Assembly (NCBI GenBank): GCA_030054235.1 | Contig: JASGCG010000137.1 | Location: 1 to 5,306, forward strand | Source: Bacteroidia bacterium | GTDB lineage: Bacteria > Planctomycetota > Phycisphaerae > Phycisphaerales > SM1A02 | Direction: 5' to 3' | Length of the DNA: 5,306 nucleotides | In this document: positions 1-5,306 of the stretch, one piece after another | How the letters are laid out: each line of letters opens with the position of its first letter | Position numbering within the stretch: position 1 is the first letter of the stretch | Translations under genes and position numbers: made by a program | The notes under the pieces: generated by a model | Databases searched by the model: none | What the model saw: the letters and a program-made list of their open reading frames with translations, nothing else | Told to the model about the DNA's origin: nothing

Positions 1-1005
1 ACGCTGGTCCCGAATCTTCTCGAGGAGCGCGGCAGAATCATCCTCGGTTGGCACGGCCGAGGACTTCTCTCGTTCACGGCGAGCCTTGACATCGTCGGCT
101 GCCCGCTGCCTCACGCGCTCAAGGAGCGATCGGTAGTCGCGGGACACGGGCTGGCCCGAGCGTTCAAGGTCATCCAAGCGTCGGCGGTAGGCCTGGTCGA
201 AGGATGTCATTGCCCGCTCGAAGGGCACCAGTCCCCGATCGATGTCCTGCCTGACCTGCGCGGCTTCGTAAGGACTCGGTGCAAAGAAGTCAGGGCGATT
301 CTCGACCCCGACGGTGGTCGCGCCCTTGACGGGGTGGAAGTAGGTGGCGAAGCTGGGTCGGTTGCGATCATCGGCCGCGTAAGCAAGCTGCTTCCACTGC
401 TGCGCACCCGATCGATACCCAGCCAACGATTGCGTGCCAACCACGTCATCAAGACGGACCTGGCTGTCGACGCGGCGCCAGTCCGGCACTCGTGAGAGCT
501 CGACCGGGTCAGGCGTCAGGTACGGGCGCCATTGGAACTGGCCCAGGCCATTGGCGAGCAGGAATCGATCCTGGGCGCGCGAACTGTTGATGAAGGCCGG
601 GTTGCTCAGTGCCGAGCCGGCGAGGAACCCTTCGATCGTGCCCACGCGCGAACTCCCCGTGGAGGCACCCGGATTCAGGAACGCCGTGCTCCCACCACGA
701 AAGTCAGTCGGCGCGGTGTAGCCCACGTTGCCGCGGAACTGCGAACCCCCGGCGACGCCGCCGGTGACGACGAGGTTGCGGTAATCGCACTCGTCCTTGC
801 TGTAGCCGGATCGGCGGGATTCGTTCACCCCGGATGAGCCACGGCGAAGGTTGCGATCGAGCGCCGTGCCCTGCCGCGAGGTCGCGTTGCGAGACATGCT
901 CGAATCGAGCGTGTTCTGCGCGTGCGCCGATGCGGCCACGATCGCCACGAGCAGTCCAGGGATGAGGGCGCGCTGCAGCACGTCGAAAGTATAAGGTTGC
1001 ACCAT
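1..1005 (-). CDS. Secreted hypothetical protein, N-terminal part (runs off left edge)
   Basis: I do not recognise this gene. The minus-strand frame from ATG at 1005-1003 stays open for 335 codons to position 1 with no stop, so the C-terminus is outside the window. The N-terminus is a good Sec signal peptide: a hydrophobic core LIPGLLVAIVAA followed by SAHAQ (about residues 13-30), with likely cleavage after AHA, so the product is exported. The mature part begins Ser/Arg/Asn-rich, then has a Gly-rich stretch (VVTGGVAGGSQFRGNVGY, about residues 79-96) that looks low-complexity or beta-rich. From about residue 260 it becomes highly charged and probably helical (RRRLDDLERSG, then ERVRQRAADDVKARREREK). 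Codons end mostly in G or C, as expected for a real gene here, and the other two minus-strand frames give Arg/Pro/Ser-rich nonsense. An alternative start is GTG at 981-979, which gives MLQRALIPGLL and a more typical signal peptide. Gene identity is confident; function is unknown. Confidence 0.8.
   Translation of the reverse strand, partial: MVQPYTFDVLQRALIPGLLVAIVAASAHAQNTLDSSMSRNATSRQGTALDRNLRRGSSGVNESRRSGYSKDECDYRNLVVTGGVAGGSQFRGNVGYTAPTDFRGGSTAFLNPGASTGSSRVGTIEGFLAGSALSNPAFINSSRAQDRFLLANGLGQFQWRPYLTPDPVELSRVPDWRRVDSQVRLDDVVGTQSLAGYRSGAQQWKQLAYAADDRNRPSFATYFHPVKGATTVGVENRPDFFAPSPYEAAQVRQDIDRGLVPFERAMTSFDQAYRRRLDDLERSGQPVSRDYRSLLERVRQRAADDVKARREREKSSAVPTEDDSAALLEKIRDQR
988..995. promoter_or_regulatory. 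Possible bidirectional -10 element between divergent genes
   Basis: AGTATAAG reads as TATAAG on the plus strand (990-995) and TATACT on the minus strand (993-988), each 5 of 6 matches to TATAAT around a shared TATA core. The plus-strand copy ends 8 bases before ATG 1004. The minus-strand copy ends 6 bases before the alternative GTG at 981. Either transcript would therefore be leaderless or nearly so. No convincing -35 box is visible on either side. AAGG at 993-996 could instead act as a weak ribosome binding site 7 bases before ATG 1004, in which case the plus-strand promoter lies further upstream, inside gene 1. This is an inference from sequence only. Confidence 0.35.
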
Positions 1006-1630
1006 GCGCGAACCCGTGACGGATCGGGCACATCCCTGGGCCGTGGCCGCCGTGCTGGCGCTGATGGCCATGGCGGTGACCTTCGGACTGGTCGTGCCGA
1101 GCGCTCGCCCTTCGGGTTCGACCGATGGATTCGTGCCTGTCGGCGAGGTCGTCGCGGGCCTGGAACGCCTTCGCAGCGAGATCCAGGCGCAGCACCTGCT
1201 GCGTCCACACAGCGTGGGCACTGAATCGCAGGGGATGATGGCCACTCGGCTGCAGCGGGCGTTCGGCCGTCCCATCGCCATGCCGGATCTTGCTCCGACC
1301 GGATTGGTGCTCAAGGCGATCCTGGTCGAGACCGACGGCGCGCTGCAGCAGACCGCCATCCTTGGGTACGGAAGCGGCAGCGAGGTGCAGGTCTGGATCG
1401 GTCTTGCCGAGGATGTCGGGCAGTTTGCGGTGTGCGATCGCTTCGGGCAGCTCGTCCCGCTCGAGCCAGGTGAGCTCATCGGGGACGTGGGCCGCACCGA
1501 CGAGGCATCGGTCTATGCCTGGCGCGACGGCGGATTGCTGTGGATCGTCATGGGCGACGATGCCGCGCTCCTCACGCAGGTGCTCGCCGGTGCAGATGCG
1601 CCCGAGCGCAGCGCTGCGCAGTCGCGCTGA
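1004..1630 (+). CDS. Single-pass membrane protein with anti-sigma-factor-like outer domain
   Basis: The 208-aa protein starts with a short, likely cytoplasmic tail (residues 1-11), then a membrane-spanning or signal-anchor helix (about 12-33, Ala/Leu/Met/Val-rich), then a soluble, probably periplasmic region. Residues about 83-196 have the layout I associate with the extracytoplasmic domain of RsiW/ChrR-like transmembrane anti-sigma factors: RAFGRPIAMPDLAPTGLVL, then an 'AILGYGSGSEVQVWIGL' strand pair, ending with the 'VYAWRDGGLLWIVMGDD' segment (about 170-186) and a short helix. Such factors normally carry an N-terminal HxxxCxxC zinc domain that holds an ECF sigma factor. It is absent here: the only Cys is C144, in the outer domain, and no sigma gene is visible in the window. 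The protein may therefore be a stand-alone relative or one that lost its head. The start is ATG 1004, with a weak AAGG 7 bases upstream. It is 58 bp before metG and probably co-transcribed. Real gene: high confidence; family: moderate, by eye. Confidence 0.75.
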   Translation: MREPVTDRAHPWAVAAVLALMAMAVTFGLVVPSARPSGSTDGFVPVGEVVAGLERLRSEIQAQHLLRPHSVGTESQGMMATRLQRAFGRPIAMPDLAPTGLVLKAILVETDGALQQTAILGYGSGSEVQVWIGLAEDVGQFAVCDRFGQLVPLEPGELIGDVGRTDEASVYAWRDGGLLWIVMGDDAALLTQVLAGADAPERSAAQSR

Positions 1631-1688
1631 GCACGAGACCGCTGTACGCGGCCGGGCGGGACCCGGTCACCGATACCATCGCGCAGCC

Positions 1689-3254
1689 ATGGCACGCGCC
1701 TACATCACGACGCCGATCTACTACGTCAACGACCGACCCCACATCGGCCACGCCTACACGACCACGCTGTGCGATGTGTGGGCGCGCGCGATGCGGGCGT
1801 GCGGCGAGGATGTCTTCTTCCTCACCGGGACCGATGAGCACGGCGTGAAGGTCGAGAAGAGCGCGCAGGAGCGCGGCATCAGCCCCAAGGAGCTCGCCGA
1901 CGAGAACAGCGCCGAGTTCCGCCGCGTGCTCGGCACGTTCGGGCTCTCGAACGACGACTTCATCCGCACCACCGAACCTCGCCATGAGCGGCAGGTGCAG
2001 GAATTCGTGCGGCGGCTGCTCGCCACCGGCGCGGTCTATGCCGGCGAGTTCGAAGGCTGGTACGACGAGAGCCAGGAGGAGTACGTCACCGAGACCCGGG
2101 CGAAGGAGTGCAACTACCTGAGCCCGATCAGCGGCAAGCCGCTCGTGCGTGCGAAGGAGCGCAACTACTACTTCCGCTTGAGTGCGTTCCAGGAGCGGCT
2201 CGACGCCTTCTTCGCGGCGAATCCCGGCTTCGTGCGGCCCGAGGCGCGCTTCAACGAGGTCAAGGGCCGCCTGCGCGATGGCCTGCAGGACGTGCCGATC
2301 ACCCGCACGAACTTCACGTGGGGCATCCCCATGCCCAACGACCCCGAGCACGTCATCTACGTCTGGATCGATGCGCTCTTCAACTACGCCACCGCGCTCG
2401 GCCTGGCCGAGCCTGATGGCGGCGCGCGGCGCGAGTGGTGGCCCGCGCGTTACCACGTGATCGGCAAGGAGATTCTCTGGTTCCATGCGGTGGTCTGGCC
2501 GGCCATGCTCATGGCGCTCGAACTGCCGCTGCCGGCCTGCGTCTACGCGCACTCGTTCTGGATCAGCAACGGGCAGAAGATGTCGAAGTCGCTGGGCAAC
2601 TTCATCGACCTGCCGACGATCGAGCGGTACGTGGCTGCCTATGGGCTCGATGCCTGGCGATGGGCCATGATCACCCAAGGTCCCTTGGGGGCCACCGATG
2701 CCGACTTCGTGCCCAAGCAGTTTCACGAGCTGTACACCGCGCAGCTGGTCAACACCTACGCGAACTGCGCCAGCCGGACGAGCGCGATGATCGGCAAGTA
2801 CTTCGACGGCACGCTGCCCTGCGCACCCGATGGCGACCGGCCAGCATCGATCGTGCCAGGCTCGCCGAGCTGGAAGGCGCTCGTCGAGGGTGCACGCGAT
2901 CGCGCCCTCGCCCACTACCGCGCCTTCGAGCTCGACCAGGCCGCCGATGCCGCGCTCTCGATCATCCGCGCCGTGGACGCCAGCATCAATGAAACCCAGC
3001 CCTTCAAGCTCGCGAAGGATCCGACCAACCTGCCTGAGGTCGGGGCGATCCTCGCCTGCTGCGCGCAAGGTGTGCGCGCTGCTGCCGCGCTGCTGCAGCC
3101 GATCCTCGTGACCAAGGCAGACGAGGTGCTCGCGTCCTATGGCGGCACGACGCCGCGCGATCTCGTCCGCGATGCAGCGTGGGGAACCCTGGCGGCTGGC
3201 ACGACCATCACCAAGTGCGCGCCCTTCATGCGGGTTGACGCACCGCCGGCCTGA
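1689..3254 (+). CDS. metG: Methionyl-tRNA synthetase (class I, short form without zinc cysteines)
   Basis: Cytoplasmic enzyme that activates methionine with ATP and charges initiator and elongator tRNA-Met. The 521-aa protein opens with the family's typical start, MARAYITTPIYYVNDRPHIGHAY cut short here as ARAYITTPIYY, then the HIGH signature at residues 18-21 and the TGTDEHG segment. The KMSKS loop is at 297-301, after a conserved IGKEILWFHAVVWP stretch. The connective-peptide knuckle (about 124-150) reads WYDESQEEYVTE...SPISGKP: positions where many MetRSs have two CxxC pairs are D126, Q129, S145 and S148, so no zinc is expected. The anticodon-binding helical domain follows (NCASRTSAMI, with the conserved Asn and Arg). 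The spot corresponding to the anticodon-stacking Trp in E. coli is F439 (INETQPFKLAK). There is no C-terminal Trbp111-type tRNA-binding domain, so it ends at the core. The frame is open upstream to 1290, but homology fixes the start at ATG 1689. No clear Shine-Dalgarno is visible, and a TACCAT at 1674-1679 is only a weak -10 candidate. Probably expressed with the preceding gene. Confidence 0.97.
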   Translation: MARAYITTPIYYVNDRPHIGHAYTTTLCDVWARAMRACGEDVFFLTGTDEHGVKVEKSAQERGISPKELADENSAEFRRVLGTFGLSNDDFIRTTEPRHERQVQEFVRRLLATGAVYAGEFEGWYDESQEEYVTETRAKECNYLSPISGKPLVRAKERNYYFRLSAFQERLDAFFAANPGFVRPEARFNEVKGRLRDGLQDVPITRTNFTWGIPMPNDPEHVIYVWIDALFNYATALGLAEPDGGARREWWPARYHVIGKEILWFHAVVWPAMLMALELPLPACVYAHSFWISNGQKMSKSLGNFIDLPTIERYVAAYGLDAWRWAMITQGPLGATDADFVPKQFHELYTAQLVNTYANCASRTSAMIGKYFDGTLPCAPDGDRPASIVPGSPSWKALVEGARDRALAHYRAFELDQAADAALSIIRAVDASINETQPFKLAKDPTNLPEVGAILACCAQGVRAAAALLQPILVTKADEVLASYGGTTPRDLVRDAAWGTLAAGTTITKCAPFMRVDAPPA

Positions 3255-3269
3255 CCGCGTGCACCAATG

Positions 3270-3301
3270 AAAAAGCGGGACGGTCGAGGGGACCGTCCCG
3301 C
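3270..3301 (-). terminator. Intrinsic terminator of the 3345-4007 gene
   Basis: A perfect 11-bp GC-rich stem (3275-3285 pairing with 3291-3301, GCGGGACGGTC / GACCGTCCCGC) with a 5-base loop. On the minus strand it is followed directly by TTTTT (3274-3270). It lies 44 bp past the stop of the minus-strand gene. On the plus strand the same hairpin starts 20 bp after the metG stop but has no T-run after it, so it would at best end metG transcripts weakly. Confidence 0.9.
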
Positions 3302-3305
3302 CAAG

Positions 3306-3323
3306 GCGCGCCGCATGGCGCGC
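3306..3323. other. Second hairpin in the convergent intergenic region
   Basis: A perfect 7-bp all-GC inverted repeat (3306-3312 GCGCGCC and 3317-3323 GGCGCGC) around a GCAT loop. It sits between the stop codon of the minus-strand gene and its terminator, with 4 bases between the two stems. It has no T-run on either side, so it is not an intrinsic terminator alone. It may stabilise the 3' end of the mRNA or help pause polymerase. The role is inferred; the structure is seen directly. Confidence 0.6.
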
Positions 3324-3344
3324 GGAGGGGGGAAGAGGTTCGGA

Positions 3345-4007
3345 TCAGCGCCGTCGCATGCGCGCCACGGTCATGCCAAGGATGGCAAGAGCCATGGCGC
3401 CGGGCGAAGGCACCGCATTGAAGTCAAGATCGATGGCGATCGCATCGAGCGCCGTGCCGCCGGCAGACGTGAACTCGAGCCGCCACTGGGTCACCGCGCC
3501 GCTCGAGAGGTAACCATCGACCACGTCGAAGCGGTAGACGCGCGAGCGGTAGATGGAGCCATCGTCGAAGGTCTGCTGGTCGTTCTCATTCAAGGTGCTT
3601 GGCGCGATGAACGTGACGGCACCGTTGCCATCGACCAATCGCAGCTGCATCTGCGAGGTCTCGACGCAGCCATCCCAAGTCGCCAGGTTCACGACCATCG
3701 AGCGCAGGCGCTGGGTGGAGAACTGGCCGCCGACGAGCTTGATGTCGAGGCCGGCGTCGCCAGCACGGATGTCGCCGTCGGCATCGAGCACCGAACCGGC
3801 CCCGAAGTTGAACAGCGAGCAACCGCAGAACGAACCCGAGCGATCGGCCGAGTTGAACCCGCCGAAGCCACTCATGAACGATTCCCAGCCGGAAAAGACC
3901 GTGTTGGTCTGGCCACGCCACGATGGCACGGCTTCATTGACGATGGCACCCTGCGCCAGCGGTGCGATAACCACCGCGGCGATAGCCGCTCCCATAAATA
4001 GATACAT
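3345..4007 (-). CDS. Secreted protein with PEP-CTERM-like C-terminal sorting signal
   Basis: A 220-aa exported protein. Residues 1-21 are a Sec signal peptide (MYLFMGAAIAAVVIAPLAQG, then AIVNEA). The C-terminus has the three-part PEP-CTERM-like signal: VPSPGA (199-204), a short hydrophobic segment (205-215) and the basic tail RMRRR (216-220). In this family an exosortase recognises the signal at the membrane, cleaves the tail and passes the protein to the cell surface or extracellular matrix. The 'VPSPGA' variant is typical of Phycisphaerae-type planctomycetes, to my knowledge. The middle part looks beta-rich, with three Cys (C61, C63, C114) that could form a disulfide after export, and an Asp-rich LDADGDIRAGD (74-84) that resembles, but does not match, a calcium loop. 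I recognise no enzymatic domain. Start at ATG 4007 is chosen because AGGAG lies 7 bases upstream; ATG 3995 is a less favoured alternative. It converges on metG and lies downstream of proS on the same strand. Confidence 0.88.
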   Translation of the reverse strand: MYLFMGAAIAAVVIAPLAQGAIVNEAVPSWRGQTNTVFSGWESFMSGFGGFNSADRSGSFCGCSLFNFGAGSVLDADGDIRAGDAGLDIKLVGGQFSTQRLRSMVVNLATWDGCVETSQMQLRLVDGNGAVTFIAPSTLNENDQQTFDDGSIYRSRVYRFDVVDGYLSSGAVTQWRLEFTSAGGTALDAIAIDLDFNAVPSPGAMALAILGMTVARMRRR

Positions 4008-4024
4008 CCCTCTTCTCCTCTCCT
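4008..4024 (-). promoter_or_regulatory. Strong purine-rich ribosome binding site of the PEP-CTERM-like gene
   Basis: On the minus strand the 17 bases before ATG 4007 are all purines (AGGAGAGGAGAAGAGGG). They include two AGGAG copies, at 4024-4020 and 4019-4015; the second is 7 bases from the ATG, which is ideal spacing. This decides the start at 4007 over the internal ATG at 3995. It contrasts with metG and the 1004-1630 gene, which have weak or no Shine-Dalgarno sequences. Confidence 0.8.
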
Positions 4025-4042
4025 AGTTTTTGCGATTCGAAC

Positions 4043-4078
4043 GGAACCGCTCCGAAATCATCATGTCGCGGGAACCGC
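4043..4078. repeat. 8-bp direct repeat upstream of the PEP-CTERM-like gene
   Basis: GGAACCGC occurs at 4043-4050 and again at 4071-4078, 28 bp apart (start to start). The shorter core AACCGC recurs at 4121-4126 and, inverted, at 4158-4163. The pair lies 36-71 bp upstream of the start codon at 4007, where a regulator could bind. I could not identify a convincing -35/-10 promoter for the gene in this interval. It may be chance in GC-rich DNA. Confidence 0.3.
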
Positions 4079-4100
4079 CGAGGGGAAGCGGTGCGTGGAG

Positions 4101-4160
4101 AAAAATCGCGAATTCAGTGCAACCGCAGTTTGACCGCGTTCGGGGTGGATTTTATTCGCG
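4101..4160 (-). terminator. Weak possible terminator after proS
   Basis: An inverted repeat CGCGAAT (4107-4113) / ATTCGCG (4154-4160) brackets a 40-base loop. On the minus strand its distal arm is followed, after one base, by TTTTT (4105-4101). It begins 2 bases after the proS stop. The long loop makes it a poor intrinsic terminator, so read-through from proS into the next minus-strand gene remains possible. Confidence 0.28.
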
Positions 4161-4162
4161 GT

Positions 4163-5306
4163 TCAGTACGACTTCGCCCAGACCACGCGCCGCGCGCTCG
4201 GCTTGCCGCTGAAGGGGCACGTCCCCGGCTCGGCATCGCCGTCGATCGGGATGCAACGCACCGTCACGCCGAGCTCATCCTTGATGCGTTCCTCGATCGC
4301 CGGATCGCCGCAGAAGTGCGTCATCGCGAAACCCGCGTGCATCGGCGTGGGCTGGCCCTCGGCCACCGTTGGCGCCGTGAACCACGAGCGGAACTCCGCC
4401 TCGGTGTCGATGTGACGCGTGTTGGCGTCGCGATGCGCGACCGCACGCGTAAGCAGGCCGTCCTGGATCTCCTGCAGGAGCGCGGCGACGCCGGCCACGA
4501 AGTCAGTGCGCTTCACGGCCGCCTTCTCCTTGTGTCCGCGGTCACGGCGCGCACAGAACACGCTGTCGCTCTCGATGTCGCGCGGACCGACCTCGAGCCG
4601 CACCGGCACGCCACGCTTGATCCATGTCCATGCCTTTTCGCCGCCGCGGATGTCGCGATCGTCGATCTCCACACGGACCGGTTCCCCGGCGAACGAGACC
4701 GCCGAGAGTTCCTTCGCCAGCGCGCGGCACCAGCCAAGCACGTGCTCCGCCATCTCGGGCTTCTGGATCACCGGCAGGATGACGATGTGCGCCGGTGCAA
4801 GGCGCGGCGGCAGCACCAGGCCATCATCGTCCGCATGGGTCATGATCATGCCGCCGATCAGGCGGGTGCTCACCCCCCATGATGTCGTCCAGGCGTGTTC
4901 CTGCACGCCATCCTTTGACTGGAACTGGATGCCACTCGCCTTCGCGAAGTTCTGTCCGAGGAAATGGCTCGTTCCGGCCTGCAAGGCCTTGCGATCCTGC
5001 ATCATGGCTTCGATGCAGTAGGTGCGCACGGCGCCTGGGAAGCGCTCACCCTCGGTCTTTTCGCCGCACACGACCGGCATGGCCATCCACTCCTGCGCGA
5101 ACGTCTCGTAGACGCGCAGCATGCGCATGGTTTCGTCCACAGCCTCAGCTTCGGTGGCGTGGGCTGTGTGGCCTTCCTGCCACAGGAACTCCGCCGTGCG
5201 CAGGAACAGACGCGTGCGCATTTCCCATCGCACCACGTTGGCCCACTGGTTGATGAGCAGCGGAAGATCCCGGTAGCTCTGTACCCACTTGGCGAAGGTG
5301 GCGCCG
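4163..5306 (-). CDS. proS: Prolyl-tRNA synthetase, archaeal/eukaryotic type, C-terminal part (runs off right edge)
   Basis: Cytoplasmic class II synthetase that activates proline with ATP and charges tRNA-Pro. The visible 380 residues begin GATFAKWVQSYRDLPLL; roughly the first 100-120 residues, including motif 1 and the start codon, lie outside the window. Counting from the first visible residue, motif 2 is at about 24-46 (NVVRWEMR...FLRTAEFLWQEGH). The proline-pocket segment is at about 111-124 (GTSHFLGQNFAKAS) and motif 3 at about 142-171 (SWGVSTRLIGG, HADDDGLVLPP). The anticodon-binding domain follows from about 172 (AHIVILPVI). The C-terminal extension ends in the hallmark AKSY with a terminal Tyr. 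No INS editing insertion lies between motifs 2 and 3, so this is the archaeal-like class. The C-terminal zinc site is half lost: C332 and C363 remain, but the partners are I337 and S366. The upstream frame carries straight on to the window edge, so the GTG at 5236 is internal. The next gene on the strand is 155 bp downstream. Confidence 0.96.
   Translation of the reverse strand, partial: GATFAKWVQSYRDLPLLINQWANVVRWEMRTRLFLRTAEFLWQEGHTAHATEAEAVDETMRMLRVYETFAQEWMAMPVVCGEKTEGERFPGAVRTYCIEAMMQDRKALQAGTSHFLGQNFAKASGIQFQSKDGVQEHAWTTSWGVSTRLIGGMIMTHADDDGLVLPPRLAPAHIVILPVIQKPEMAEHVLGWCRALAKELSAVSFAGEPVRVEIDDRDIRGGEKAWTWIKRGVPVRLEVGPRDIESDSVFCARRDRGHKEKAAVKRTDFVAGVAALLQEIQDGLLTRAVAHRDANTRHIDTEAEFRSWFTAPTVAEGQPTPMHAGFAMTHFCGDPAIEERIKDELGVTVRCIPIDGDAEPGTCPFSGKPSARRVVWAKSY

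Noticed and set aside
704..1210. Minus-strand open frames of 168 and 127 codons (704-1210 and 825-1208).
   Set aside because: They overlap both divergent genes, are Arg/His/Pro-rich and lack domain signals. The third minus frame, which runs off the edge, carries the signal peptide and normal composition.
1290..1688. Upstream extension of the metG frame by 133 codons.
   Set aside because: It overlaps the 1004-1630 gene in another frame and reads as Arg/Ser-rich nonsense, while MetRS homology begins exactly at ATG 1689.
1651..1688. A separate promoter for metG (TACCAT at 1674-1679).
   Set aside because: It is only a weak -10 match with no -35. The 58-bp gap fits co-transcription with the upstream gene at least as well.
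1572..3068. A 498-codon open frame on the minus strand opposite metG.
   Set aside because: It is antisense to a certain metG. Its protein is Arg/Val/Gly/His-rich with no recognisable domain, as expected from the codon-position bias of GC-rich DNA.
3267..4001. Plus-strand open frame of 244 codons opposite the PEP-CTERM-like gene.
   Set aside because: It begins inside the terminator hairpin and has shadow-like composition. The minus-strand gene has a signal peptide, sorting tail, ribosome binding site and terminator.
4091..4882. Plus-strand open frame of 263 codons opposite proS.
   Set aside because: It is antisense to clear ProRS sequence, with Arg/His/Ala-rich composition and no domain.
4163..5236. 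proS starting at GTG 5236.
   Set aside because: In-frame conserved ProRS sequence (GATFAKWVQSYRDLPLL) continues upstream to the window edge, so this is an internal Val codon.
1..5306. tRNA, rRNA, CRISPR, insertion sequence, phage, toxin-antitoxin or defence genes.
   Set aside because: None seen on either strand by eye: no CRISPR-like repeat array, no transposase-like protein or terminal inverted repeats, and no tRNA cloverleaf noticed. Small structured RNAs could be missed without a covariance search.

Overview
This 5.3-kb, GC-rich window looks chromosomal and probably comes from a planctomycete, most likely the Phycisphaerae. The main clue is a secreted protein ending in a 'VPSPGA' + hydrophobic stretch + RMRRR tail, the PEP-CTERM-like sorting signal common in that group. 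An archaeal/eukaryotic-type prolyl-tRNA synthetase and a compact methionyl-tRNA synthetase without zinc cysteines are compatible with this. The assignment is inferred from features I recognise, not from a search.

Layout. (1) 1-1005, minus strand: the first 335 codons of an unrecognised secreted protein that runs off the left edge. (2) 1004-1630, plus strand: a single-pass membrane protein whose outer part resembles the extracytoplasmic domain of RsiW/ChrR-like anti-sigma factors but has no zinc-binding sigma-binding head. It starts head-to-head with gene 1, and the two ATGs sit in one CATG. (3) 1689-3254, plus strand: metG, complete, 58 bp downstream of gene 2 and probably co-transcribed with it. 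(4) 3255-3344: convergent intergenic region with two tandem hairpins; the outer one, with a T-run, is a clear intrinsic terminator for the minus strand. (5) 3345-4007, minus strand: a secreted, putatively exosortase-sorted 220-aa protein with a strong purine-rich ribosome binding site. (6) 4008-4162: intergenic, with a weak possible terminator for proS and an 8-bp direct repeat. (7) 4163-5306, minus strand: the C-terminal 380 residues of proS, running off the right edge.

The two synthetases are housekeeping translation genes on opposite strands and do not form one operon with each other. The other three genes encode exported or membrane-anchored proteins with no evident shared pathway. I see no mobile element, CRISPR array, tRNA, rRNA, phage gene or defence system, and nothing I would call a new biological system. 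The most interesting spots are the zero-gap divergent start at 978-1006, with a near-symmetric -10-like element, and the headless anti-sigma-like protein.
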